Of a stretch of 32,895 bases of DNA, positions 1-7,199 are shown piece after piece; the stretch's first letter is position 1; each line of letters starts with the position of its first letter. The notes beneath the pieces were generated by a model that made no database searches, was not told the origin of the DNA, and worked only from the letters and a program-made list of their open reading frames with translations. The DNA is from an uncultured bacterium (GTDB taxonomy: Bacteria; Cyanobacteriota; Vampirovibrionia; Gastranaerophilales; Gastranaerophilaceae): positions 1 to 32,895 of the forward strand of contig USCK01000003.1 of NCBI GenBank assembly GCA_900553205.1, in the 5' to 3' direction. Both the position numbers and the translations under genes were made by a program.

Positions 1-642
1 TTGTTCAATATATTACTACCTCAGAACTTCAATTCTCCGTATAAAGCTGATAGTATTCAAGATTTTTGGAGAAGATGGCATATAACACTTTCCAGATTTT
101 TGAGAGATTACATTTATATACCTCTTGGGGGAAATAGAAATGGTATTTTTAAAACATATAGAAATTTATTCTATACATTTTTGATAGGTGGTATCTGGCA
201 TGGTGCAAATTGGACATTTATTATATGGGGAGTGTTGCATGGTTTTGCGATTTGTTTACATAGATTTTTTAGTAATATAAATTTTAAAATTCCAAGAGTA
301 ATAAATATTATTATGACCTTTAGTTTCATCAATTTTGCTTGGGTGTTTTTTAGAGCAAAAAGTGTCGCTAGAGCTTGGTCAATTATAAAATCAATGTTTA
401 TGCAGAATGGGTATTCGGATTTGGTTATAGATAAATTACGATTTTCTTTTCAAGACGGAAATATAAAAATGAGTTTATTTTTGTTTGTTGGAACAATATT
501 ATTATTGTTTCTGTCAAATTCCAATGAATTATCACACAAAATAAAACCAAATTTTTTATGTGGAATTATAGTTTTAGTTTTATTACTTATTTCAATTTTG
601 CAGTTGTCAAAATTTAGTGAATTTTTATATTTCCAATTTTGA
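1..642 (+). CDS. MBOAT family O-acyltransferase (AlgI/PatB-like), 3' part only
   Basis: The frame is open at the left edge, so this is the C-terminal 213 residues of a protein that begins outside the window. It carries the MBOAT core: FWRRWHITLSRFLRDYIYIP near residues 22-41, PLGGNRNG just after, and GGIWHGANWTFIIWG near residues 63-77, which contains the conserved membrane histidine of the family. Hydrophobic helices follow near residues 103-117, 153-170 and 186-200. Family knowledge: AlgI/PatB-type proteins move acyl groups (often acetyl) onto cell-surface polysaccharide from within the inner membrane. The substrate cannot be told from this fragment, and a partner SGNH/AlgJ-like protein is not visible. 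The gene ends about 40 nt before the rpsJ promoter and is probably functionally separate from the ribosomal operon. Confidence 0.88.
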   Translation: MFNILLPQNFNSPYKADSIQDFWRRWHITLSRFLRDYIYIPLGGNRNGIFKTYRNLFYTFLIGGIWHGANWTFIIWGVLHGFAICLHRFFSNINFKIPRVINIIMTFSFINFAWVFFRAKSVARAWSIIKSMFMQNGYSDLVIDKLRFSFQDGNIKMSLFLFVGTILLLFLSNSNELSHKIKPNFLCGIIVLVLLLISILQLSKFSEFLYFQF

Positions 643-682
643 AGAAATATTACAAATTTAAAAATAAGTTTCAATTCCCCTG

Positions 683-711
683 TTGACTATGAAATATGTT
701 TATAATACGAT
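683..711 (+). promoter_or_regulatory. Putative sigma-70 promoter of the S10/spc operon
   Basis: TTGACT at 683-688 and TACGAT at 706-711 are separated by 17 nt. A TATAAT at 701-706 is a better -10 box by sequence, but it would leave only 12 nt of spacer. The same -35 hexamer with a 17-nt spacer recurs before rpsH (9498-9526), which supports the reading. It lies about 108 nt upstream of rpsJ, giving a sizeable leader. Confidence 0.55.
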
Positions 712-819
712 TATACTGCTATATTGAAAGTTATAGCCGAAAATGATAGCTAGATTTTTATTATAGTAGGGTCAGATTTATGTTTGGCTCTGAGTTACAA
801 GATGAAAAAGGAATGAATA

Positions 820-1140
820 ATGGCGACTACAACAAAAAGACAAAGAATAAGAGTTTGTTTAAAGGCTTACGAACACAAATTAGTTGATTTATCAGCTGAA
901 AAAATCGTTGAAACTGCTAAAAGAACAGACGCTAAAGTTGCAGGCCCAATTCCTTTGCCTACAAAAAGACGTATTTATTGTGTATTGCGTTCACCACACG
1001 TTGATAAAAAATCTCGTGAGCACTTTGAATTAAGAACTCACAAGAGAATTATTGACATCTATGAACCAACACAACAAACTACTGAAGAATTAAGCAGATT
1101 AGACTTACCTGCTGGTGTTGATATCGAAGTAAAATTATAA
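820..1140 (+). CDS. rpsJ: 30S ribosomal protein S10
   Basis: A protein of 106 aa, close to the usual length of about 103. It has the S10 core (RIRVCLKAYEHKLVD, then GPIPLPTKRRIYCVLRSPHVDKKSREHFE). S10 sits in the 30S head, and in many bacteria it also acts as NusE in transcription antitermination. AAAGGA at 807-812 lies 7 nt before the ATG; an ATG at 813 is out of frame. It is the first gene of the operon. A 182-nt structured spacer separates it from rplC. Confidence 0.97.
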   Translation: MATTTKRQRIRVCLKAYEHKLVDLSAEKIVETAKRTDAKVAGPIPLPTKRRIYCVLRSPHVDKKSREHFELRTHKRIIDIYEPTQQTTEELSRLDLPAGVDIEVKL

Positions 1141-1216
1141 TCAACAATTTATCAGTTTTTTGAAAACTTAATAGCATTATGCAGATAATGTGAACTACAA
1201 CGTCAAAAGTAAGGCG

Positions 1217-1303
1217 TAAGGTGAAAATCCTTAAAGGTATTGGTAGCGCTCGCAAGAAGAATGGCATATAAGAATTTTGTATTATAACATACGGCTTGTT
1301 ATA
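1217..1303 (+). promoter_or_regulatory. Structured rpsJ-rplC spacer with possible 16-aa leader peptide
   Basis: The 182-nt gap between rpsJ and rplC contains TAAGG (1217-1221) pairing with CCTTA (1229-1233). A second stem pairs TATAACA (1283-1289) with TGTTATA (1297-1303) across a 7-nt loop just before the rplC ribosome-binding site. A short reading frame GTG 1221-TAA 1271 (VKILKGIGSARKKNGI) has AAGG at 1211-1214, 6 nt before its GTG, so a leader peptide is possible. The stems are read from sequence; any regulatory role is inference. Confidence 0.4.
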
Positions 1304-1322
1304 TGTCGGAAAGGAAAAACAA

Positions 1323-1958
1323 ATGACACTAGGTGTAATTGGTAAAAAATTAGGAATGACTCAAATCTTTGATGAACAAGGTTTGGCAATCCCTGTTACT
1401 GTAATTAAGGTAGATCAAATAGTTGTTATTCAAGTAAAAACTATTGAAACTGATGGATATAATGCAATCCAAGTAGGTACTGTTGCTGCTAAAGAAAAAC
1501 ATTTGACAAAAGCTCAAATCGGTCACGTCAAGAAAAACGACCTAAGCAACTTCAGATATTTGCAAGAATTCAGAGTAGATAATCCACAAGATTACAAAGT
1601 TGGTCAAGAAATCGACTTGTCAGTATTAGCTGATGTACAAAAAGTTGATGTTGTTGGTCAATCAATAGGTAAAGGTTTCCAAGGTACTGTAAAAAGATGG
1701 AACTTTGGCAGAGGACCTATGGGACACGGTTCTAAAAACCACAGAGAACCAGGTTCTATTGGTGCTGGTACAACTCCTAGCCGTGTTATCAAAGGTAAAA
1801 GAATGGCTGGAAACATGGGTAACGAAAGAGTTACTATTACAAAATTAAAAGTAGTTAAAGTTGACGCTGATAACAAACTAGTTTTAATTAAAGGTTCAGT
1901 TCCTGGTTGTGAAGGAAGATTAGTAACAATCACTCCATCAAGAACAAAATGGAACTAA
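1323..1958 (+). CDS. rplC: 50S ribosomal protein L3
   Basis: A protein of 211 aa. The ATG at 1323 is chosen because MTLGVIGKKLGMTQIFDE is the usual L3 N-terminus and AAGGA (1311-1315) precedes it by 7 nt. An upstream in-frame TTG at 1296 would add nine atypical residues and lies in the hairpin region. The central GFQGTVKRWNF / GPMGHGSKNHREPGSIG stretch is the extended L3 loop that reaches toward the peptidyl-transferase centre, and it is intact. L3 is an early-assembling 50S protein. A 141-nt spacer to rplD follows. Confidence 0.97.
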   Translation: MTLGVIGKKLGMTQIFDEQGLAIPVTVIKVDQIVVIQVKTIETDGYNAIQVGTVAAKEKHLTKAQIGHVKKNDLSNFRYLQEFRVDNPQDYKVGQEIDLSVLADVQKVDVVGQSIGKGFQGTVKRWNFGRGPMGHGSKNHREPGSIGAGTTPSRVIKGKRMAGNMGNERVTITKLKVVKVDADNKLVLIKGSVPGCEGRLVTITPSRTKWN

Positions 1959-2023
1959 GTGAATTTTACATAGAGTAAAATAAACTAAAGGACTCAAATC
2001 GACAGACAAGTCATAAAAATCGG

Positions 2024-2062
2024 CTGGTCTTGCCATATAAAGCGAAAGCAAGCGGTAAGCAG
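2024..2062 (+). promoter_or_regulatory. Stem-loop in the rplC-rplD spacer
   Basis: CTG (2024-2026) and CTTGCC (2029-2034) pair with GGTAAG (2054-2059) and CAG (2060-2062), leaving GT as a two-base bulge and one G-U pair. A GCGAAAGC tetraloop-like motif lies inside at 2042-2049. This sits 38 nt before the L4 start. L4 is a known autogenous regulator of the S10 operon in gammaproteobacteria, but this hairpin has no demonstrated relation to that leader. Confidence 0.42.
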
Positions 2063-2099
2063 TTTAAACGGACAGTATATTTAATAAGGAAAAGTAAAA

Positions 2100-2726
2100 A
2101 TGTCAAAACAAATATTAAGTACAAACGGTGAAAAATTAGGCGAAATTACTTTAAACGAAGCAGTTTTCGGTGTTGAACCTAATTTACATGTTATGCACCT
2201 TGCATTAAGAAGACAATTAAATAATGCTCGCCAAGGCTCAGCAAATTGCAAAACAAGAGCTGAAGTTTCTGGTGGCGGTAGAAAACCTTGGAAACAAAAA
2301 GGTACAGGTAGAGCTAGAGCTGGTTCAACAAGATCTCCATTGTTTGCAGGTGGTGGTGTTATATTTGGACCAAAACCAAGAAACTATGATTTAGCTATGC
2401 CACAAAAAGCTAGAAAATTAGCATTAAAATCAGCTTTGTCTGCTAGAGAAGCTCAGTTAGTAGTAGTAAAAGATTTCTCTGCTATTTCTGAACCAAAAAC
2501 AAAATTGTTAACTGCTTCTTTAAAATCATTACAAGTATCAGGTAAAGTTCTTTTAATCGCAGATACAAACTTAGATGAAAACAAAAACTTACTATTAGCC
2601 GGACGTAATATTCCAACTCTAAAAATGATATTACCTTCAAACTTAAACGTAAAAGATTTGTTAGAAGCTGATTTTGTAGTTATTACTGAATCTGCAATCA
2701 ATGATATAACAGAAAGGTTACAATAA
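2100..2726 (+). CDS. rplD: 50S ribosomal protein L4
   Basis: A protein of 208 aa, normal length. It has the typical L4 segments: ARQGSANCKTRAEVSGGGRKPWKQKGTGRARAGS (about residues 44-77, the long basic loop entering the exit tunnel) and GGGVIFGPKPRNY. AAGGA lies upstream of the ATG. The TAA stop shares its last base with the ATG of rplW (TAATG at 2724-2728), so L4 and L23 are translationally coupled. L4 is a tunnel-lining protein, and in E. coli it represses its own operon. Confidence 0.97.
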   Translation: MSKQILSTNGEKLGEITLNEAVFGVEPNLHVMHLALRRQLNNARQGSANCKTRAEVSGGGRKPWKQKGTGRARAGSTRSPLFAGGGVIFGPKPRNYDLAMPQKARKLALKSALSAREAQLVVVKDFSAISEPKTKLLTASLKSLQVSGKVLLIADTNLDENKNLLLAGRNIPTLKMILPSNLNVKDLLEADFVVITESAINDITERLQ

Positions 2727-3022
2727 TGAGCAGCAAAGAAAGATTATATGAAATAATTAAAAAGCCTATCATAACTGAAAAATCAATGATGGCAACAACA
2801 ATGGGTCAATATACGTTTGAAGTATTGGAAGATGCAACAAAAGTTGAAATTGCACAAGCAGTTGAATTAGCATTTCCAGGTAGAAAAGTTAAAAAAGTAA
2901 GAACTGTATATATGCCTTCACACTCAAAAAGAATGGGTTACAAATTTGGTAGAACTGATTCAAGCAGAAAAGCTATCGTTACTATCGAAGGCGATCCAAT
3001 CGAAGAACTTGTTGGAGCATAG
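2726..3022 (+). CDS. rplW: 50S ribosomal protein L23
   Basis: A protein of 98 aa with the L23 signature: YEIIKKPIITEKSMM at the N-terminus, KVEIAQAVELAFPGRKVKKVRTV in the middle and the basic loop near SHSKRMGYKFGR. L23 lies at the tunnel exit, where trigger factor and SRP dock. Its start overlaps the rplD stop by one base. A 94-nt spacer with a stem-loop separates it from rplB. Confidence 0.97.
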   Translation: MSSKERLYEIIKKPIITEKSMMATTMGQYTFEVLEDATKVEIAQAVELAFPGRKVKKVRTVYMPSHSKRMGYKFGRTDSSRKAIVTIEGDPIEELVGA

Positions 3023-3055
3023 TTCTAACAAGTAGTTAAGTACACTAATAGTCGA

Positions 3056-3095
3056 GGCTATAGGGAATGAATCCTGAACAAGTAAGACTAAAGCC
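3056..3095 (+). promoter_or_regulatory. Stem-loop in the rplW-rplB spacer
   Basis: GGCTATAG (3056-3063) pairs with CTAAAGCC (3088-3095) in seven of eight positions with one A-A mismatch. A small inner GGA/TCC pairing (3064-3066 with 3072-3074) sits within. The inner segment includes ATCCTGAAC (3071-3079), which resembles the palindrome half-site seen at 10718. A competing AGTC/GACT pairing (3050-3053 with 3086-3089) would give an alternative fold. Confidence 0.42.
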
Positions 3096-3116
3096 AATAT
3101 AATAGGAGAAAATAAA

Positions 3117-3944
3117 ATGGCAATTCGTAAAATTAATCCGACATCTCCGGGACAAAGAGGTATGACAAAGAGTGATTATCAAGAAATCACTACATCAACT
3201 CCTGAAAAATCATTATTAAAACCAATAAAGAAAACAGCAGGTAGAAATAATACAGGTAGAATTACATGTCGTCATAAAGGTGGCGGTGTAAAAAGAGCAT
3301 ATCGTATAATTGACTTCAAAAGAGAAAAATTTGGAGTTCCAGCAACAGTTAAGACTATTGAATACGATCCAAACAGAAATGTAAGAATTTCTTTAGTATT
3401 CTATGCTGATGGTGAAAAAAGATATATCTTAACTCCAGAAGGCTTGAATGTTGGTGATGTAATCGTATCAGGTCCTGATGCTGAAGTACAAACAGGTAAT
3501 GCACTTCCTCTAGAATTAATTCCTCTTGGTACAATCGTACATAACATTGAATTAATTCCTGGTAGAGGAGGAAAGATGGTTAGATCTGCAGGTAATTCTG
3601 CACAAGTAATGGCTAAAGAAGGCAATTACGTAACTATCAAATTACCATCAGGCGAAATGAGAATGGTAAGAAAAGAATGTATGGCTACAGTGGGAACACT
3701 TGGTAATGCAGAATTCAAAAACTTATCAATCGGTAAAGCTGGTAGAAAAAGATATATGGGTATCAGACCTACAGTGCGTGGTGTTACAATGAACCCTTGC
3801 GATCACCCTCACGGTGGTGGTGAAGGTAAAACTGGTCCTGGTGGACACCCTAAAACACCTTGGGGCAAACCTGCACTTGGTTATAAGACTCGTAAGAAAA
3901 ATAAAGCTTCTAATAAATTAATTGTTAGAGCTCGTAAAAAATAA
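3117..3944 (+). CDS. rplB: 50S ribosomal protein L2
   Basis: A protein of 275 aa, the normal length. N-terminal RNA-binding part: GRNNTGRITCRHKGGGVKR. C-terminal part: NPCDHPHGGGEGKTGPGG followed by TPWGKPALGYKTRKKNKASN, the conserved segment containing the histidine near the peptidyl-transferase centre. L2 is needed for subunit joining and peptidyl transfer. TAGGAG (3103-3108) lies 8 nt before the ATG. Confidence 0.98.
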   Translation: MAIRKINPTSPGQRGMTKSDYQEITTSTPEKSLLKPIKKTAGRNNTGRITCRHKGGGVKRAYRIIDFKREKFGVPATVKTIEYDPNRNVRISLVFYADGEKRYILTPEGLNVGDVIVSGPDAEVQTGNALPLELIPLGTIVHNIELIPGRGGKMVRSAGNSAQVMAKEGNYVTIKLPSGEMRMVRKECMATVGTLGNAEFKNLSIGKAGRKRYMGIRPTVRGVTMNPCDHPHGGGEGKTGPGGHPKTPWGKPALGYKTRKKNKASNKLIVRARKK

Positions 3945-4003
3945 CATAGCTGTTAACAAGTGTTAACGAGTTTTACAGATATGTTATCCTGATAAACTCA
4001 GGA
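3942..4003 (+). promoter_or_regulatory. Two adjacent stem-loops in the rplB-rpsS spacer
   Basis: TAACATA (3942-3948, overlapping the rplB stop) pairs with TATGTTA (3980-3986) and encloses a second hairpin, GTTAAC (3952-3957) with GTTAAC (3962-3967) across loop AAGT. Directly after comes TCCTGA (3987-3992) pairing perfectly with TCAGGA (3998-4003) across TAAAC. Neither has a T-run, so they do not look like terminators. They could be r-protein binding sites, RNA-processing signals or a degraded dispersed palindrome. Confidence 0.5.
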
Positions 4004-4046
4004 GACAAATAAAAGGTAAAACAAATTATATATAAAGGAGAAATTA

Positions 4047-4319
4047 ATGGCACGTTCATTAAAAAAAGGTCCATACGTAGAAGAATCATTACAAAAGAAA
4101 ATTGCCAATATGAATACAAATTCTGAAAAGAAAGTAATCAAAACTTGGTCAAGAGCATCAATGATTATTCCTGATATGTTAGGACACACAATAGCTGTTC
4201 ACAACGGGAAAACTCACGTTCCTGTTTATGTAACAGAACAAATGATTGGTCATAAGTTAGGTGAATTCGCCCCTACAAGAATGTACAGAGGGCACGCAGA
4301 TACGGCCAAAAGAAAATAA
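4047..4319 (+). CDS. rpsS: 30S ribosomal protein S19
   Basis: A protein of 90 aa. It opens with MARSLKKGPYVEESLQKKI, followed by TWSRASMIIPDMLGHTIAVHNGKTHVPVYVTEQMIGHKLGEFAPTR, the S19 signature region. S19 lies in the 30S head, paired with S13, and contacts the A-site finger. AAAGGAG (4036-4042) lies 4 nt before the ATG. The gap to rplV is only 31 nt. Confidence 0.97.
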   Translation: MARSLKKGPYVEESLQKKIANMNTNSEKKVIKTWSRASMIIPDMLGHTIAVHNGKTHVPVYVTEQMIGHKLGEFAPTRMYRGHADTAKRK

Positions 4320-4350
4320 TCAGGAAAACTTAAAATAAGGAAAAATAAAA

Positions 4351-4689
4351 ATGGAAGCAAAAGCAAGACAAACAGATATAAAAATGACTGCGAGAAAACT
4401 TCGTAGAGTTATCAACGAAGTAAGAGGTAAAGCAGTTAAAGAAGCTCGTACAATGTTACGTTTTATGCCTTATTTTGCAGCAAAAGTTGTTGAAAAGAAC
4501 TTAGTAGCTGCAGTTGCTAATGCACATGAAAAATACGGTGTAGATGAAGATTCTTTAAAGATTTCTGAAATCTATGCTGATGAAAGTGCAACATACAAAA
4601 GAGGTAAACCAAGAGCTCAAGGACGTATTTATAGAAGATTGAAACGTACTTCTCACCTCACAGTAGTAGTTAGTGATACAACAAAATAG
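4351..4689 (+). CDS. rplV: 50S ribosomal protein L22
   Basis: A protein of 112 aa, normal length. Characteristic segments are TARKLRRVINEVRGK near the start and ADESATYKRGKPRAQGRIYRRLKRTSHLTVVV at the end; the latter covers the beta-hairpin that lines the exit tunnel. L22 contacts all 23S rRNA domains. AAGGA precedes the ATG. It is 11 nt upstream of rpsC, so it is co-translated. Confidence 0.97.
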   Translation: MEAKARQTDIKMTARKLRRVINEVRGKAVKEARTMLRFMPYFAAKVVEKNLVAAVANAHEKYGVDEDSLKISEIYADESATYKRGKPRAQGRIYRRLKRTSHLTVVVSDTTK

Positions 4690-4700
4690 GAAATAAAAAA

Positions 4701-5432
4701 ATGGGACAAAAAACACATCCAACCGGATTTAGAGTAGGTATAATCAAACCTTGGTTAAGTACTTGGTACGCTAAAGTTAAAGATTATGCAGTATTTGTAG
4801 CAGAAGATGCTAAAATAAGAAAATTTGTTAAGAAAAAATTGTACGCAGCAGGTGTTTCAAGAATATTAATTGATAGAAAAGCATCAAGCACAACAATTAC
4901 AGTAATTACAGCAAAACCTGGTATTGTAGTTGGTAGAGGTGGTCAAGGTATTGATGAACTTAGACAAGAAGTTTCTAAATACATTGGCAGACAAGTAATT
5001 ATCAATGTTGTTGAAGTTGCTAGAGTTGATTTAGACTCTCAATTAGTTGCAGAATCAATCGCTCAACAATTAGAAAAACGTATTGCATTTAGACGTGCTA
5101 TGAAGCAAGCTATGCAAAGAACAATGAGAGCCGGCGCTCAAGGTATCAAAGTTATGGTATCTGGTCGTTTAGGTGGTGCAGAAATTGCTCGTTCAGAATG
5201 GGCTAAAGAAGGAAGAATTCCTCTTCAAACATTAAGAGCTGATGTTGATTACGGTTTTACTGAAGCTGATACTATCATGGGTAAAATCGGTGTTAAGGTT
5301 TGGATTTTCAAAGGTGATTTAATGCCTGGTGAAAAAGCAGACCAAAACGTTAAAACTAAGAATTCAAAAGGTTCAGGTGAAAATTTCAACAAACGTTCAA
5401 GACGTCCAAAATCTGCAGAAGTTAAACAGTAA
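4701..5432 (+). CDS. rpsC: 30S ribosomal protein S3
   Basis: A protein of 243 aa. It starts MGQKTHPTGFRVGI, the usual S3 N-terminus. A type II KH domain shows the GRGGQGIDEL loop near residues 78-87. The C-terminal S3 domain contains IKVMVSGRLGGAEIAR and DVDYGFTEADTIMGKIGVKVWI. The last 30 or so residues form a lysine/asparagine-rich tail. S3 sits at the mRNA entry channel and contributes helicase activity with S4 and S5. No strong Shine-Dalgarno motif is visible (GGAAAT only), consistent with coupling to rplV. Confidence 0.97.
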   Translation: MGQKTHPTGFRVGIIKPWLSTWYAKVKDYAVFVAEDAKIRKFVKKKLYAAGVSRILIDRKASSTTITVITAKPGIVVGRGGQGIDELRQEVSKYIGRQVIINVVEVARVDLDSQLVAESIAQQLEKRIAFRRAMKQAMQRTMRAGAQGIKVMVSGRLGGAEIARSEWAKEGRIPLQTLRADVDYGFTEADTIMGKIGVKVWIFKGDLMPGEKADQNVKTKNSKGSGENFNKRSRRPKSAEVKQ

Positions 5433-5454
5433 ATAATGACAGGAGTAATATAAA

Positions 5455-5871
5455 ATGTTAATGCCTAAAAAAACAAAATACCGCAAAATGATGAAAGGTA
5501 GAATGAAAGGTACTGAAACTAGAGGTACACAATTCGAATTCGGTCGTTATGCACTTAAGGCTCTTGAACCTGGCTGGATTACAAGCCGTCAGATAGAAGC
5601 AGCAAGACGTGCTATGACTCGTGAAATCAAACGTGGTGGTAATGTTTGGATTAAAATTTTCCCTGATAAACCAATTACTGCAAAACCTGCTGAAACTCGT
5701 ATGGGTTCTGGTAAAGGTAACGTAGAATATTGGGTATCAGTTGTTAAACCAAACAGAATATTATTTGAACTAGATTATTTTGATAGAGCCACTGCTGTTC
5801 ATGCTCTTGAACTTGCAGCTCAAAAATTACCTATCAAAGTAAAAGTAATCGAAAAAGAAGAAGTAAAATAA
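5455..5871 (+). CDS. rplP: 50S ribosomal protein L16
   Basis: A protein of 138 aa. MLMPKKTKYRKMMKGRMKG is the standard L16 start, so the ATG at 5455 is preferred over the second ATG at 5461. The central ITSRQIEAARRAMTREIKRGGNVWIKIFPDKP and GSGKGNVEYWVSVVKP segments are intact. L16 helps position tRNAs in the A and P sites and joins late in 50S assembly. AGGAG (5441-5445) precedes the start. Confidence 0.97.
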   Translation: MLMPKKTKYRKMMKGRMKGTETRGTQFEFGRYALKALEPGWITSRQIEAARRAMTREIKRGGNVWIKIFPDKPITAKPAETRMGSGKGNVEYWVSVVKPNRILFELDYFDRATAVHALELAAQKLPIKVKVIEKEEVK

Positions 5872-5884
5872 GGATAAAAAAGTA

Positions 5885-6088
5885 ATGAAATTACAAGATA
5901 TGCGTGAAAAAACTATCGATGAGCTTAAAGAAGCTGTAGTTGATTTCAAAAAGCAGTTGTTTGATTTAAGATTAAAGAAAACAATGAACAAGTTGGAAGA
6001 TCCTTCTTTGATTGCTAAAACAAGACACTACATTTCACAAGCTAAGACAGTTATTAGAGAAAAAGAAAAAGAGGTAGAAAATGCCTAA
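5885..6088 (+). CDS. rpmC: 50S ribosomal protein L29
   Basis: A protein of 67 aa, two-helix L29 type: MREKTIDELKEAVVDFKKQLFDLRLKK, then PSLIAKTRHYISQAKTVIREKE. It lies near the exit tunnel beside L23. Its last codons overlap the start of rpsQ by 8 nt (6081-6088), indicating translational coupling. AAGGA (5871-5875) is at the end of rplP. Confidence 0.95.
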   Translation: MKLQDMREKTIDELKEAVVDFKKQLFDLRLKKTMNKLEDPSLIAKTRHYISQAKTVIREKEKEVENA

Positions 6089-6326
6089 GAAAGAAAGACA
6101 AGGAATCGTTGTAAGCGATAAAATGGATAAGACCATAGTTGTTAAAGTTGCATCTTATGATCCACATCCTAAATATAAGAAAATTATAGAAACAAATAAA
6201 AACTACAAGGCTCATGACGAAAACAACGAATGTGGTGTAGGCGATATCGTTAGAATCGTTGAATCAAAACCGTTGTCAGGCAACAAACGTTGGTCACTCC
6301 TTGAAGTTGTAGAAAAAGCAAAATAG
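6081..6326 (+). CDS. rpsQ: 30S ribosomal protein S17
   Basis: A protein of 81 aa with the OB-fold S17 signature: GIVVSDKMDKTIVVKV near residues 8-23 and VGDIVRIVESKPLSGNKRWSLLEVVEKA at the end. It is a primary 16S rRNA binder in the 30S body. It overlaps rpmC by 8 nt; its ribosome-binding site (GAGGT) lies in the rpmC coding sequence. A 99-nt spacer with a long hairpin follows. Confidence 0.96.
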   Translation: MPKKERQGIVVSDKMDKTIVVKVASYDPHPKYKKIIETNKNYKAHDENNECGVGDIVRIVESKPLSGNKRWSLLEVVEKAK

Positions 6327-6331
6327 AGGTA

Positions 6332-6400
6332 TAGAAGTATGGAGGGTTTTGATATATCGTTTTCAAACTATATCAACCAATCCTTCCTTCCAATCTTCTA
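6332..6400 (+). promoter_or_regulatory. Long stem-loop in the rpsQ-rplN spacer
   Basis: TAGAAG (6332-6337) pairs with CTTCTA (6395-6400). After a 2x2 internal loop, TGGA (6340-6343) pairs with TCCA (6389-6392). At the apex, TTGATATA (6349-6356) pairs perfectly with TATATCAA (6369-6376) across a 12-nt loop. GGAGGG (6341-6346) faces the CCTTCC repeats at 6382-6391, allowing alternative pairings. The element occupies most of the gap and has no terminal T-run, so it is more likely a regulatory or processing structure than a terminator. Confidence 0.6.
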
Positions 6401-6425
6401 AAAGTTTAATAAAGGAAAAAGTAAA

Positions 6426-6794
6426 ATGATACAACAAGAAACTAGATTAACAGTAGCAGATAATACAGGTGCAAAAGAATTGTTAGTTATCCGTGTAATG
6501 GGTAGTTCTAATAAGAAATTTGCATCAGTAGGTGATGTTGTTATAGCAACCGTTAAAGATGCTACACCAAATATGGCTGTTAAAAAGTCTGAAGTTGTAA
6601 GAGCTGTTATCGTAAGAACAAAACACGATATCTCTCGTGCAGACGGATCTGTAATCAGATTTGATGACAATGCAGCTGTTGTTATAAACAAAGATGGCAA
6701 TCCACGTGGAACACGTGTTTTCGGACCTGTTGCTCGTGAGTTAAGAGATAACAACTTTATGAAAATTGTTTCTCTAGCGCCGGAAGTAATATAG
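6426..6794 (+). CDS. rplN: 50S ribosomal protein L14
   Basis: A protein of 122 aa, the normal length. It shows MIQQETRLTVADNTGAKELLVIRVMG, then KKSEVVRAVIVRTK, RADGSVIRFDDNAAVVIN and GTRVFGPVARELR, all typical of L14. L14 lies at the subunit interface (bridge B8), and RsfS binds to it. AAAGGA (6412-6417) precedes the ATG. Confidence 0.98.
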   Translation: MIQQETRLTVADNTGAKELLVIRVMGSSNKKFASVGDVVIATVKDATPNMAVKKSEVVRAVIVRTKHDISRADGSVIRFDDNAAVVINKDGNPRGTRVFGPVARELRDNNFMKIVSLAPEVI

Positions 6795-6806
6795 TAGGAG
6801 CCAATA

Positions 6807-7145
6807 ATGAAAGATACAAATAAAAAATCTTTGCATGTTAAAACCGGTGATAGAGTTATTGTTACTGCCGGTAAAGACAAAGGCAAAATGGGTAACGTAA
6901 AAAAATCAATTCCTTCAGAAGCAAAAGTTGTGGTTGAAGGAGTAAATATGGTAACTAAGGCACAAAAACCAAATCCAATGGCTGGTATTCAAGGCGGATT
7001 GGTTAAGTTGGAAGCTCCATTGGATTCTTCTAATGTAATGGTTGTTTGTCCTAGTTGTGAAAAACCAACAAAAATCAAACACGAAGTTAAAGACGGTAAA
7101 AAAGTTCGTGTTTGCAAAAAATGTGGTGAACAGTTAGATGTTTAA
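6807..7145 (+). CDS. rplX: 50S ribosomal protein L24
   Basis: A protein of 112 aa. A KOW motif (VKTGDRVIVTAGKDKGKMGNV) is near residues 11-31, followed by VVVEGVNMVTKAQKPN. The C-terminal tail holds two CxxC pairs (CPSC and CKKC), a zinc-ribbon-like ending found in many bacterial L24 proteins. L24 is an assembly initiator for the 50S. TAGGAG (6794-6799) lies just before the start. It sits 12 nt after rplN. Confidence 0.96.
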   Translation: MKDTNKKSLHVKTGDRVIVTAGKDKGKMGNVKKSIPSEAKVVVEGVNMVTKAQKPNPMAGIQGGLVKLEAPLDSSNVMVVCPSCEKPTKIKHEVKDGKKVRVCKKCGEQLDV

Positions 7146-7199
7146 TGTGTTAGCGTATGCGAAACGACATTAATATCATCGATTAAGAGGAAAAATAAA

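Noticed and set aside
6398..6886. 162-aa open frame on the minus strand
   Set aside because: It lies antisense to rplN, whose product is unmistakable. Its sequence is low-complexity and matches no family.
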